Assembly: GCA_001683735.1 (NCBI GenBank)
Contig: LUGG01000001.1
Location: 1,364,001 to 1,428,000 of the forward strand
Origin: Grifola frondosa
Lineage: Eukaryota; Basidiomycota; Agaricomycetes; Polyporales; Grifolaceae
DNA: 64,000 bases
Direction: 5' to 3'
Part shown: in pieces, positions 10,431 to 22,537 of the stretch
Layout of the letters: each line of letters opens with the position of its first letter
How positions within the stretch are numbered: position 1 is the first letter of the stretch
Program-made: the position numbers and the translations under genes
The notes under the pieces: model-generated
Told to the model about the DNA's origin: nothing
What the model saw: only the letters and a program-made list of their open reading frames with translations
Database searches by the model: none

Positions 10431-13028
10431 ATGTCACGAATCCCCATCCCATCCTATTCTCCTACGCACAATCGAAGCGCAGGCGCTCCTCGTTCCGACT
10501 CCCCCGTACCATTCCCAGAACGTACTACATCTCCGCTTCCTCCTCGCCCTCAATCATACGCGACCATGTCGACCGTTTCTAGTTCCATGGCCGAGACGAG
10601 GAAGAAGCAGTCCAAGAGGGATGAGGTGAGCGACTCGCCTTCGGTTTTTGCCAACACGGTCCGCTTTTGGGCGTGTAGCGAATTATACATGGGAACGTAC
10701 GGTATACACGTGTATGCCTTCTATACTCGATGTCCACGACACTCAAACCCCCCGAGCGCGTCGTCTCGTTTTCAAGCTCGCTACCCAGGCGTCATGGTCC
10801 ATCACCTAAGACGACGCGTACTGACAGTCCCCTCGTCCCCCAGGCTATCCGTAAAAAGATCGAATCAGAACTTTCCCGCAAGCGTACTATATCGACTACG
10901 CCGCACCAGCAGCAGAGCAGTCGCAAACGCGGGAACAAGACAAATGTACAGAAGGGCACCGTCGCTGCGCTCAAACCGAGCCCAGCGCTGACTGTGCCAG
11001 AGAATATCACGGTTTCGGAGGCTAGCCAACTGTGCGCAGCCAAGAGGACCGACTGCGTGCTCGTCGTTGATGACGATGAAGGCCTCAGCGGTATTTTTAC
11101 CGCAAAGGATTTAGCTTATAGAGTGCGTCGATGTCTGTTTCGTCACGTCAGTGGTTCTGATGATTATTCAGGTGACGGCGGAAGGGTTGGATCCGCACGT
11201 TACACACGTCAGTACTATCATGACCAGGAGTCCTATGGTGACTCGCGATACCACCAGCGCCACTGAGGCCTTGCAACTGATGGTGACAAGACATTTCAGA
11301 CATTTGGTAAGTCCGTATTACCATCACGATCGTATGTCGGCCTCTAATTGAACCATACATCAGCCTGTCTGCAATGAAGAAGGCAATGTTGTCGGCTTAT
11401 TGGACATCACCAGGGTCTTCCATGAAGCTTTGGATAAAGTGGAACGCAGCTCCTCCGCTTCCGAGAAGCTGTACACCGCTCTCGCTGGCGTCCAATCTGA
11501 ACTTGGCGCTGGGTTGAATTCAAATCCTCAGGCTGCGGCCATGCTATCTTATGTCGAAGCCCTCCGCGAAAAGACGGCTTTGCCGGACTTGACAACTGTC
11601 ATGGATTCGCGTACTCAGCCTGCAACGGTCGGGCCGAAGACGACCGTTCGGGAGGTCGCGAAACTGATGAAGGAACGGCGCACAACAGCAGTGTGTGTCA
11701 TGGAGCCAGCTGGTCCTGGTATGCCCGGACCACCGAGAATTGCTGGGATTTTCACGAGCAAAGATGTCGTGTTGCGAGTGATTGCTGCAGGATTGGATGC
11801 GAGCAGGTGCAGCGTTGTTCGGGTTATGACGCCTCACCCGGATACTGCTTCTCCGACCTTGACTTGTCACGATGCGCTCAAGAAGATGCACAGTATGTGC
11901 CTAGTATATAACTCTCGTTCCACTTGCTGATTACATTTTGCTTTAGATGGCCACTATCTCAATTTACCCGTCGTCGAATCAGACGGGAGACTTGTGGCGA
12001 TTGTCGATGTATTGAAATTAACGTATGCAACGCTTGAACAGGTGGGTGTGTGGCGAGCAGTTATGTTCAAGGCATTGACCATGAAATACAGATGAACAAC
12101 ATGACCGTGGAAGCTGCTGGAGATAACGATGCTGAAGGTGGCCCGATGTGGGGTCGCTTCTTTGAATCTTTGGGAACGCACGACGATACCGAATCCATGG
12201 TTTCAGGTTCTCAGGTGCAGACGGATTCCCGCTCTCGCCGCCTGTCCCGCAGCGTCTCACAGCTCATTCAATCACCTCATTCTGAGGTGCATCCGAATGA
12301 TTCGGCGTCCGTTGTAGATGACGAGCCTGAATCCCTGCTAGAAGGATACCAGCCGAAGAACGGGGACATTCCATCTATCATCGGGCCTCCGGCGGCTGTC
12401 CCTGTAGATGATGGCACTTACGTCTTCAAATTCCGCACCCCCAGCGGTCGTACGCACAGGTTCCAAGCTCGCCATGACAGCGTCGAGACCCTGCGTGAGA
12501 TTGTCAGTGGCAAGCTCGCTACAGACCCGTTCTTCACCGGGTACAAGATCCGCGACCCTTCGGAGCTGCCACCGGACCCTACAGATTTTCAGCTGTCCTA
12601 TACCGATGAGGATGCAGACGTCGTGTTGATCACGTCAGATACTGATGTCTCGGACGCAGTGAAGATCGCACGTGGCGGGGGCTTGGACCGTGTGTGTGTT
12701 GTTCATTCAGGGCGGCAAAGGATGGTCGGAAGTGACGGCAGAGAAAAGCGCGGCGCAGGCACAGGCTGCGGAGCTTGCAGCTGCGAATGCAGCGGCTTAT
12801 GCTGCTGCTAACGCGGCGGCGAGTGCTGCAAGTGCACTCACGCTACATGAGATCAAAGAGGAGCCCGCCCAACCTACCCCGTCTACACCCTACGCGCCCC
12901 CACCTTACACTCAACCACCTCCGGAGCTGGTTCTGGGGATTCCGAAGGATCTTTTGCTGCCCGCCAGTATAGGAGCCTTGGCTGCTGTTATTCTGAGTGT
13001 CTTCACGATTTCTCGTTTGACGAGATGA
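10431..13028 (+). CDS. CBS-domain and PB1-domain protein with C-terminal membrane anchor
   Basis: Fungal proteins of this layout (such as S. pombe Mug70) carry tandem CBS motifs, which usually bind adenosine nucleotides, and a PB1 protein-interaction domain. Seen in order: a Ser/Pro-rich N-terminus from ATG 10431; a basic stretch (IRKKIESELSRKRT); first CBS pair (CVLVVDDDEGLSGIFTAKDLAYRV, then TEALQLMVTRHFRHLPV); a second pair (TVREVAKLMKERRTTAVCV, GIFTSKDVVLRV, LNLPVVESDGRLVAIVDV); the PB1 domain (TYVFKFRTPSGRTHRF to TSDTDVSDAVKIAR); an Ala-rich, probably helical stretch; and a final membrane helix (LPASIGALAAVILSVFTI) with a short basic tail. The frame breaks at a GT repeat (12690-12700): removing one T would read DRVVLFIQGGKGW, the normal end of PB1. 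Without that the frame stops at 12811. Confidence 0.85.
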
Positions 13029-13198
13029 ATAGGCCCTTCTATGCGCGAACCATAACCATAATTTTCAATTTCTAAGATACCTCTCTGTTGATCGCCCCCG
13101 TTTGTCCCCGTTATGCAATCTAGTTATTTTTTCGCGTTGAAGCCAGCCTCGAGAGTCACTGTGCACACGCCGCGCGGCGTCGCGCTTGTGGCTCCTTA

Positions 13199-13226
13199 AT
13201 CACGTGATTAACCACCCCAGACGCGT
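13199..13226. promoter_or_regulatory. Palindrome with E-box and an MCB-like ACGCGT before MPH1
   Basis: A 12-base palindrome AATCACGTGATT (about 13198-13209) contains a CACGTG E-box. An ACGCGT (13221-13226), the core of the MluI cell-cycle box bound by MBF in yeasts, lies about 65 bases before the MPH1 ATG. MBF control of repair genes is known in yeast; its use here is inference. Confidence 0.4.
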
Positions 13227-13289
13227 AGCTGCGCCGCGTCACTCGTAAGCTTAGACTTAGACTAGTTCGACTCTCCGCTGACCACAACG

Positions 13290-16200
13290 ATGAGCTCTGA
13301 TGATTATTTCGAGGACGAGCTCGATTCTGCATTTTTGAATGAGGTGGACGCTATAGAGGCTGCTCACGTCTCTCCTCCCAAGGCCAAAAGTATATCGTAC
13401 ACTAAACGCCCATCCAGACGACCAGCGACAACTCCCGACGTGATCGAAATCGAGGACTCTGATGATTTCGGCGACTTCAGCCTAGACGATGCTGCTTTTC
13501 AGCAGATTGACCAGGTTTGCGCGGACAAGTATCGCGAGCTACATCAGCAAGGTGTCTCCAATGTGCAGCCTATTGCGGGACCCAGCAAAGGCAAGCTTAC
13601 TCGCACGGCTTCGAAGGGAGCGCAGATGACCCTCTTCGGAGACGTCCTTCCAAGTACCTCTACGAGCAAGCCTCCTGCTTCTAAACGATCAATGCAACGC
13701 ACACAATCGAGCTCGGGTATCCTTCGCGCGAGAAGACGAAACAATGGGACCACACCGCGTTTGCCAAAACCGGGTGGAGGAAACCGAAGGAATCAACGGA
13801 GAAGGAAGTGGGAAAGGGAAAGGGAAAATTGGTCAAGAATGATGACGACGAGCCGCTTGAATTTGAGCAGTTCCCTGCTCCCGTCTTCTCCGATGGGTAT
13901 GTGCCCTATATTATGCCATTATCGTTTTGCTCCTCTAACACATAAATATCCATAGACCGGTAATTAATCCGCTTTTTTGACTTGCAGATTTCTCTGACCC
14001 TGTATATTGCAGCCTCCTCCTATGAAGTTGGCTGTTGACCGGCTAGCAGCAAAGACTTGGATCTATCCTCTTAATCAATCAAGACGAGACTATCAATTCA
14101 ACATTGTCAAACGGTGCTTATATGAAAATACGCTCGTCGCCCTTCCCACTGGTTTGGGGAAAACATTTATTGCGGGCGTTGTAATGCTAAACTGTATGTC
14201 TGTTTCATTGTTTAATTTATGCGGATACTTGCGTTCTCATCTATTGGAATTGGTTCACGAATGTTTGGATATCGCCAGTCTACACCTGGTTTCCTGAAGG
14301 CAAAGTGGTGTTTGTTGCGCCATCCAAGCCACTTGTCGCTCAACAGATCGATGCCTGCCACAAAACCTGCGGTATTCCAGGCAGCTGTGCGGCCGAGCTG
14401 ACGGGCAGCGTTCCCCAAACTAGACGGATTGATGCCGTATGTGATTGACTTGCTCTGAAGTATCGTCTTGTTAACAATGGCTTCGTGGTATCGGCTCCAG
14501 TGGAGAGAGAAGCGCGTATTTTACATGACGCCACAGACACTTTTAAATGATCTCGTAAATGAGCGCTGTGATCCTCGCGACATCGTCTTACTTGTTTTCG
14601 GTATGTATATCGCATCTCACTGAAGCGCTGACAGATTCTCACCGGTTTGGAAACAGACGAAGCTCATAGAGCTACCGGAGAGTACGCCTATGTCCAGGTT
14701 GTGCGCTATATGATGGCCAAAAATCCTCATTTTCGTGTGCTTGCGCTTTCCGCCACACCAGGCGGTAATGGTGATGCGGTCCAAAACATTATTGATTCAT
14801 TGCACATCAGTCATATCGAAATTCGGGACAGTTTAAGTTTGGATATCAAAGCTTATGTACACAAGAAGATAGAGCAAGAGCACACCATCAGGATGAATGA
14901 GGGCATAATAGAGATCAAGGATCGATTGGCCAAAGTCATGCAGGTGCGATGTGATCATCTCATTCTCCCAGGTGCGGCAAGAGTTAATACGCCTTTAGCC
15001 ACTCCTTGCGCAGTTACGTACAGTCCTGCCTGGCGCGAATCCTGTCAAATTGCACCCTTTTCGGTGCCAGGGGACCATGTCAGATATCCGCAAAAATGGA
15101 GGTAATAATTTATGGGCAATGGGACCCTTGCTATGTTGGGTTCATTAGCTCGTGCAATGGGTTATCTTGTGAGTCGTATCCGTTGCCAAATCGCTCATGA
15201 CATGTGGCCCATTGGATTGCTCTAGCTGGAAAGCAGCCCCAATATGTGTTATGGATACTTGAAGACCATCGCATCCGGTACAACTGTTGGGAACAAGAAG
15301 CTCCAGAAGGATCCTAACTTCATTTCACTTCTGAAGTATATGGAGACACAGCAAGCCAATGGTTTTCCTCTGCACCCGAAGATGGAGACGCTACGGACAT
15401 TGCTCGTGAATCACTTTGCGCAGCACATGTCGGACAGGGAAGACGCCGAGGAGCGAAAAACCCAAGACATACTACACGAGCGATGGTATTTGCGTCATTC
15501 AGAGAATGCGTCGATGAGCTCGTGGAGCTGCTGAACAAAGAAAGTCCTCTCATACGCGCAACACGTTTCATTGGCCAAGGTACCGATGGTCAGGGTAAGA
15601 AGGGCCTTCTACAGAAAGACCAACTACAGGTGAGGACATCCGTATAGATGTCAGTTCAATCGCTGAATATGATGCTTAGACCATCGACAGGTTTAAAGCG
15701 GGTGAATTTAACGTTCTCGTCGCCACTTCTATTGGCGAAGAAGGTCTAGATATCGGTGAAGTTGATGTTGCCATCTGTTATGAGGCACAGAAGACACCCA
15801 TCCGAATGGTAAGCTATCACCTTCAACCGCACTATTTTATAATTTTGGCCTGACAATTCGCTCTTCTAGTTGCAGCGTATAGGGCGTACAGGCCGAAAAA
15901 GAGACGGATACGTACACTCTTGCTCATCGAAGAAAGGGAGGAAGGAAATTGGCAACGAGCGAAGGATAAACAAGAAAACGTTAGGACATTCATCGTGCGT
16001 GCCGAAGATCTTGAACTATATGGAGACGTGGAGCGACTTCTACCTGACAATTTCAAACCGGAATGCGTCGAGATGGTGATGGATATCGAGGAGTATGCTC
16101 GAGAAGACTCGAAGAAAGATACGGATGATTCTCCTGCTCCCAAGGGAAAGAAACGCAAGAGGGTCGACGACCCTATGCGCAATGTCCCGACAGGCGCATC

Positions 16201-17848
16201 TTCAGGCTTTGTGACTGTCAGTCAGCTCCTCATCAAGGGAGGCGCAAAGAAGAGGAAGAAGAACGATGTGGAGTTCGATGTGAAGGCAGGCGAGGACGAT
16301 GACGATGACAAAGAGATTGCAGCTGGAGTGTTCGGCCCTCGTCGTGCAGTGTCTACTTCCGCGCTCCTTGAACCGTCCAAGTCAAGGAAAAAACTGAAGA
16401 AGGCGGCGACGATGGCGAATACTACTGAAAGCAAGAAAGCTTCCAAAGCTCCAGCAAAGAAAAAAGCAAAGCAGCCTGCCACACCGAGTGGAAGTCAATT
16501 TGAGCGGATGGGGACTGAGGACTCCGATGACATGGAGATCGAACGGGGTCTCCGTGCATACGCATTCGAGGCATTTAAGCCCGCTTCGACGTTCATGCAA
16601 AGTACACCACCTCGATCCCGAGCGGGGAAAGTCTCATTACCTTCACCAAATATCCCATGTCCGGACGATGTGATCGAAATTACCAGTTCAGAAGGAGAGC
16701 TTCCGAGTTCACCATCTAGTACTGTTGACACATCGCCTGAACAACCATTGAAGTCGAGGAGTACCAGTGCATTCAGCGGCCGTCGGTCGGTACTTGATGC
16801 GGTCACGGAATCGTCGAATCCACCAGACCAGTCATCGTCACCATCATCCCGTGGCGCGTCTAGAGATAACTGCCCTCCAGATGCCAGCATGGCCTGGCTT
16901 ATAGAAGACGATGACGATCCAGAGATACAACTCCTAGGATCTTCTCCACCTAATCCCAGAATACCCTCCTCAATAGCAGCTCAAGCAGATGACGATAATA
17001 TCGAGTTTATCGACCATTCTCCCATCTTGGCTCCCAAACGATTGCGAAAGCTTGTGGACTCTTCTCCGCCAGCAGGTTCTTCTCGCCTGGGCAGTCTGTC
17101 CCCGTCTGCAAAGTCGCCTGTTTTTGATACATCTCAACCCTCCAGACATGTTACTTCTCACCTCAAGTCATTACTTAAGAACGACATGCCTCCCCCTGCT
17201 CTTCCCGCTCGGTTCACAGTTTCTTCTCCCTCACTTTCTGATGATGCGCCTCCAGAGCCCTCCTTTGCCGTTCGTGCACCCGGCAAGCAGTTAAAGAAGC
17301 GTGCTATCGTCGAGTCGCTAGAATTCAGTTCCTCGCCACTGGGAATGTCACCCCCTCCACCGCGGCGTATACAGCGCGAGCGGCCCCCTACCCTTTCTCC
17401 GCCAGCACCTCGACAGGCAAAACGGAAGAAGCGCAAAATCAAGGACATTGCAGAAGCGCAGAAGCTCAATCCGTGGATCGACGTGGCGGCCGACCATTCC
17501 GGCAACGACAGCCTTGGATCCTCTGATGACGATCAGCTCGGGAGCGACGACCGACGCTTTGTACATGAATTACCCGAAACGCAAGTGTCCCCTTCATATG
17601 ATCAGTCGGCTGTGTATCGCCGCAGCCTTTTCACACAAGCTCCTGGAGGAGCGGGTGAAGGGCCTGTCTTTGTGCATCGCCCTGCGAGACGAGGGCTGGA
17701 CGCGTTCGCCGTCGCTGGTCCGTCTAGAGCTCGTCACAGGGTGCCCAGCTCTCCTGCGGATCCGGACGACGAATACGATTTCGGCAGTTTTGTGGTGGAT
17801 GATGATGCAGAGATATCATTCAATGGTGATTCTTCTAGTGAGCCTTAG
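13290..17848 (+). CDS. MPH1: ATP-dependent 3'-5' DNA helicase Mph1 (FANCM family)
   Basis: Mph1/FANCM remodels stalled replication forks and dissolves D-loops. The start [20 protein letters not shown] is typical. Then: [11 protein letters not shown] region; [20 protein letters not shown]; Walker A LPTGLGKT (about 14147); [28 protein letters not shown] in [25 protein letters not shown]; an insert region; [37 protein letters not shown]; and [13 protein letters not shown] long disordered, Ser/Asp/Lys-rich tail (about 16100-17848) follows, with KKRK-type nuclear signals. Two frame breaks are seen in conserved stretches: near 13725-13730 (GCGCG, before KQWDHTAF) and near 15466-15477 (before [20 protein letters not shown]). 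All other joins are GT-AG introns. Confidence 0.93.
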
Positions 17849-18048
17849 GATACTTTGATGCATGTTTATGAGCCTTTAGATGTGTAAATTACATGTAATT
17901 GTATTTTTCGGGCCCGTTCATCATTAGTATATCGATTGTGGATCACTTTGCAAAGCATTGGAAAGGAAAATAATATGTTCGACAGATTAAGAATACAACC
18001 GTCGAGATAAATGGGGTATAACCGATACGCGCATTGTTCAGAAATGCA

Positions 18049-19216
18049 TCATAGACGCTGCTCCTCAAACTGAGGACATGAACACTCCTTCCATGTCGTA
18101 GCGCACAGATAGCAGAACTGCTTCTGACATCTACAAACCATATGGAAGCAGCCTTGGGAGAGCTCGACGAGATGGTGGCACGCGGGACACCGCTGCCACC
18201 CCTGCTGCTTCGCCAAGTCCAAAACAACCTTGTTGAGATGCTCGGAGCACGGGCGCCGAGGATGCGCCTCCTCTTTGCACCTCCACACGTGAGCAAGTTA
18301 CAGTCGCGGCAGAGGACGGACGACGCCTCTACCGTCGCGGCGCTGAGGAACGCGGAGCAGCTCATATTATAGCAGTACACGCGGTCGGGCGTGCTGAACT
18401 CGCGCGCTTTGCGCTCGAAGGTGTCCGTGACGGACGCGCCGAGGTGCGTGCGCACGGACTCGAGCGGGATCGCTTGCTGGCAGCAGCGCGGGGATGAGGG
18501 ACTCGTCGGCAGAGGCCATGCTGAACATGTTGCGCAGGCAGTCGGTGTCGTAGGCGTGTCCGCAGGGTGCGCGCACTACTGTGCCATCAATATCGTCACC
18601 ACAGCGGTGCAGGTAGCAGGGAGTCTGAAAGACCGATTAGAGCAGAAACGTGACAACAGGCTCAAAATCAACACACTGTGGTGGGCCAACTTCAATCTCT
18701 TCTTCCTCCTCATACTCAAAATGCAAAGGAAAATAGTCTCTGATTGGCCCGAATAACAACTCAGCAGGGAACAGATACGACGAACATCATAAGCCTCTCA
18801 CCTATCGGAATCATACTCATCGGAGTCAGCTGAGTACGGAGGTGGCGAGGAGCCACTCGCCGCAGGGCGCACAGGCCTCGTCGGCCTTGGAGGAGGATCT
18901 CTCCCTTCGGAGAGAGCGATGGCCATGGCCCTGTCATACCGCGCCATCTCCTCTCTCTCCATTAGCTCCTCCAGTAACGGACGTGCATCGTGGGATGTAT
19001 GCGCGAGGTAGTCCTTGGTGATATTCAACAGACCCTCCGCCTCCTCAGCAAACAATCGCAGCGCGAGTCCCCGTCATCAAAGTACGTGTCACGGCTCCCC
19101 GAAGCGTCTCCCCGTCTTCCGCCACCTATGGACTGGATGTCCTGGATGTCGTCCAGCTGGAGCTGCGAGATGTACGAGAGCACGGAATTCAGCTCGTCTG
19201 TTATTGCGTCGGCCAT
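18049..19216 (-). CDS. RBR (RING1-IBR-RING2) E3 ubiquitin ligase, copy 1
   Basis: RBR ligases pass ubiquitin from E2 to a catalytic Cys in RING2 and then to the target. An N-terminal helical segment (TDELNSVLSYISQLQLDDIQ) is followed by LRLFAEEAEGLLNITKDYLA, a helix-rich RYDRAMAIALSEG and a Pro/Ser linker. RING1 has VVRAPCGHAYDTDCLRNMF; the IBR has AREFSTPDRVYCYNMSCSAF and LCRDCNLL; RING2 has CPACHHLVELSQGCFHMVC and FCYLCATTWKECSCP. The protein stops soon after RING2. Two frame breaks lie at GCGCG (about 19061-19067) and at a G4 run (18490-18493), both repaired by one base as judged from copy 2. It is the tandem paralogue of the gene at 20108-21517. The target is unknown; such ligases have expanded in many basidiomycetes. 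Confidence 0.85.
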
Positions 19217-20107
19217 GTCGCGGTGTGGTAAACGAGTGTGTGTGGTTGGGTGGCCTGGGGTAGCCTACAATTATAGGGGCAACTTGTGGCTGTAGGGGCT
19301 TCTGTAGCTGCGGTAGGTATCCTCGTGGATGCATCAAGGCCTGCGGCGTGCTTCGACTCGCACGACATAACTTGTTTGCTGCGGCCAAATGAGCGAAAAG
19401 GCTGAAGCCTCACTCTACCTGCTCCTCAAAGAGGCACGGCTTTGTGAGCCGTCATGGCATAATACGTATCGAGCTACTTCCTACTTGAGAAAGGCAAGAG
19501 CTACAATGAGGCCTCCGTCAGTACAATCTTCAATGAAAATACAGGCATATCTGATGGCGCCGTACGAGGGACATTTCCCGTGAGGCAACGAGGTCGATAG
19601 CGAAATTAAACCGCTCAATGCACAGGCAGCGTTGCTTGAGGGGATGCACTGCAAGTGAACACTAATTCGAAGATCGAGGTAAGTGACGGATCAGGAAGTC
19701 TGTCACGCCTAGAATTGAAGAATGCACGGAAGCCCCAGAAGATATCGATAAGCTCCAGCGGCGGAGTGCATAGTACATGCATACACCACAACTCGTACAA
19801 GAAGGGTAGACCTGTGTATACATGCATGCACTGATGCATTGGTAGGTCCAAGAAATCAATGAGATGACCACGAACAAGAAATTTGCCACAGCCCCTAGCA
19901 CTGGCGAGCACACGAACTCATTCCCGCACGAAAAATCTTACAAAGCAGCAAGCTCGACCGAAGACGCAACAACGGGAGCTAGAAGAGGCGATTGCGCTGG
20001 CATCGCACGCACACATGCATGTTGCATCCGCGGCAGCGCTGGAGATACCAGTCATCAGCGATTAACTCAACAGTTAAAGATAAATGTACCCACAAGCAGA
20101 AACACTC
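19217..20107. other. Gap between the two RBR genes, no gene seen
   Basis: About 890 bases lie between the start of RBR copy 1 and the end of copy 2. Short CATGCATGCA-type words recur around 19790-19840. No protein family is recognisable in any frame. Confidence 0.5.
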
Positions 20108-21517
20108 TCAAATAATGCCCACAGTTTTCGCAGGACCAGCGCCAGACCGATACACCCATGTGTGCACGCATTCGTGGTCTACACGAAGCCGCTCCGCCTC
20201 CCGCACCACCATCTCCCTTACGGCCACCGGTGCGGGAACCGCGCCCGCAGGGAGCCCGCGCTGCACGCGGTCCTCCGCTGCAGCAAACAGGCGGCGCTCG
20301 TCCCACTGCGGACACGCGCACGTCTTCCAGCGCTCGGTGCACACGTAGCAGAACTCGTGGCGGCAACGGCACGTCATATGGAAACACCCGAATGCGAGCT
20401 CGACGAGGTGTCGGCAGCGCGGACAGCGCTTCCACCCCTCCTCCGCCGCGAGTGCGAGCACAGCCGCGTCCTCGACAGCGGCGCATGCATCAGATCCGTG
20501 AGCAGGTGCCTTGCATTGCGTGCAGGTGCGCGCGGCGCATTGCGGGCACGCCCGTGCCCCCGCGACGGGAGTGCGCCCGCAGAGGAAGGTGGAGCACGCA
20601 GGGCGGTGGCAGTACACGCGGTGGGGGTGCTGAACTCGCGAGCCTTCTTGGTGAAGAGTGCGAGGAGATCTGCATCTAGGTGGCGCTGGACGGCGCCGAG
20701 GACGAAGGGCTGACGGCAGCAGCTCGGCGGGAAGAGCGACTCATCGACGGTCGAGGCGCGGAAGAGGCTGACGAGGCAGTCCACATCGTAGGTGTCTCCG
20801 CAGGGCGCGCGTATAACGGGTCCTCTTATGCGATCTCTGCAGATTACGCAGTCTTCAAGTCTGAGATGATACATATGAGATAGGTAGTCAAAGATATGTC
20901 GGGGTGCTTGAAACTCACTTGACCTGTACCGTAACAGGAGGTTTGGCCAAGGGTGAGCTCGATAACGTCGTCTTGCTTGACGAAGGGACACTTCTCGTAG
21001 TGACCCTGCTCGGACTCGGGCTGATTACCATCACATTCGTCAGTGCATTGCATATACCGAGCGGACATAATACAGCTCACCGCGGAGGCTCTGGGATAAG
21101 AGAGATCAGCTCCTGCAATGGAGAAGAGCTACGCGACGAAGCGGCTGAAGGAGATCGGTAAGGAGGTGGTCTGCCATCTGAGAGGGCGACCGCCATCTCT
21201 CGATCAGCCCGGGCATCTGCCTCAGCGCGCGCGAGCTCCTCTACGAGTGTATAGTCCGCATCCAGCGCACGGTCGAGGCTGCGCGCGAAGGCCATGTCTT
21301 TCGTGAAATTAAGGAGCGCACGAGCATCCTCGGCAAGTAGCTGAAGGGCGAGCTCTTCATCGGTGACGACAGTATCCTTGGCCTTTCCTTTCCGACCGGC
21401 CTGGAGGAGGTCAATGTCTTCGAGACTCAGCTGCGCGACGAGTGCCAGGAGGGCATTTGGATCGTCAGCATCCTGAACCGCCCACGAACTGGATGCGGAC
21501 GAGTCTCTCCTGATCAT
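20108..21517 (-). CDS. RBR (RING1-IBR-RING2) E3 ubiquitin ligase, copy 2
   Basis: The layout matches copy 1: an N-terminal segment (LLALVAQLSLEDIDLLQ), LALQLLAEDARALLNFTKD, a helical stretch (REMAVALSDG), RING1 (CVICRDRIRGPVIRAPCGDTYDVDCL), IBR (KKAREFSTP, VYCHRPACSTFLCG, CPQCAARTCTQCKAPAHG) and RING2 (CPRCRHLVELAFGCFHMTC, FCYVCTERWKTCACP). It then has about 60 more residues than copy 1 (REMVVREAERLRVDHECVH). RING1 has CGD where copy 1 has CGH, so one zinc ligand may be lost. The frame breaks at a C5 run (20623-20627 on the plus strand) just before VYCHRPAC; six Cs restore it. The start is the ATG at 21517. Confidence 0.84.
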
Positions 21518-22537
21518 ATCGGCGATGCGACTATGGAGGAGAGAGCAGTGGATAGTCGAGCGGGACCAGGGAGTTCATATAGACAGAAATTAGGCTCTGT
21601 GATAAGGGTCATCTCTCGGGTAGCAGTCAGCCTTATTCCGAATGCATCACGGAAAGGCTGGCTACACCCTTTTTTGGCACAAAAAGGAGATTGAAGCGCA
21701 GCAAAAAAGTTTGCTGCGATCATGAGTCCAAGAATCCTTGTAGTTATGACAGGAACGTAGGCATCTATACATATTTGACATCGTACGCCATCCCAAAATT
21801 TTATTGACCTTGAGCGGAGCGTTGAAGTTTTAAAATTGACAGGCTAAGCTTGCACGGGTGATGAAACGCGTGAATTCAAAATGGCCACATTAATACTCTA
21901 TAGTGATGTACAATATGGATGGAATGCGTACCTGAGAGGCCCTATTACAATGAGCAAAAACATTGGGGAAGGATCACTGTATATGTTTACCCGGTCTGCA
22001 GCCAAGAGGTCGACGTTTCAACCCGCCCGCTAGAGAACCGTGGATCCGCATAATTCGAAGCGAGAGTACCACACCACAGATGACGAGGTTTGTGCCTCCC
22101 GAGCTTGCTGTGCTCAAGGTCGTAGAGACTTCGAAACTTTACGCTTAAAGAACGACCCTCAAGCGAGCCACGAAGTGCTGTATGAGATGACCGCGTAACA
22201 CAGGTCTTGCGCTGTCCTCGACCTCGACATCAATCTTGTATGTTGAATAATAAAGGCTGAGAGGGGAGCATGTATGCAGCGATGCAGCGGGTATATACAG
22301 CGAGCGGGTGCATATATGCACTGATGCAGCTCGTGGGAAACAGTGGGACCGGATGACGTCAGCGGCAACTATCGCGTTCACATGGGCGTCTACGCAACTG
22401 CAATCTGTGCTAACCAATCACTCTGATTTCTGCAAGAACGTCTCTTTGACACCGCCCATCGCTTTCGCTGCATAGTTTCTAATTCCGTGCTCACCTCTGC
22501 GCTCCTCATCCTCATCCACATCTTCCAATTTCTCAAC
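21518..22537. other. Intergenic region before 6PGL, no gene seen
   Basis: About 1 kb holds only short chance frames. The stretch 22255-22330 repeats GATGCAG/ATGCAGC words, similar to those near 19800. The 6PGL promoter must lie at its right end. Confidence 0.5.

Noticed and set aside
13800..13830. GAAGGGAAAGGGAAAGGG as a G-quadruplex or telomere-like repeat
   Set aside because: It codes for a Lys/Gly-rich stretch inside the MPH1 N-terminal region and is explained by that.
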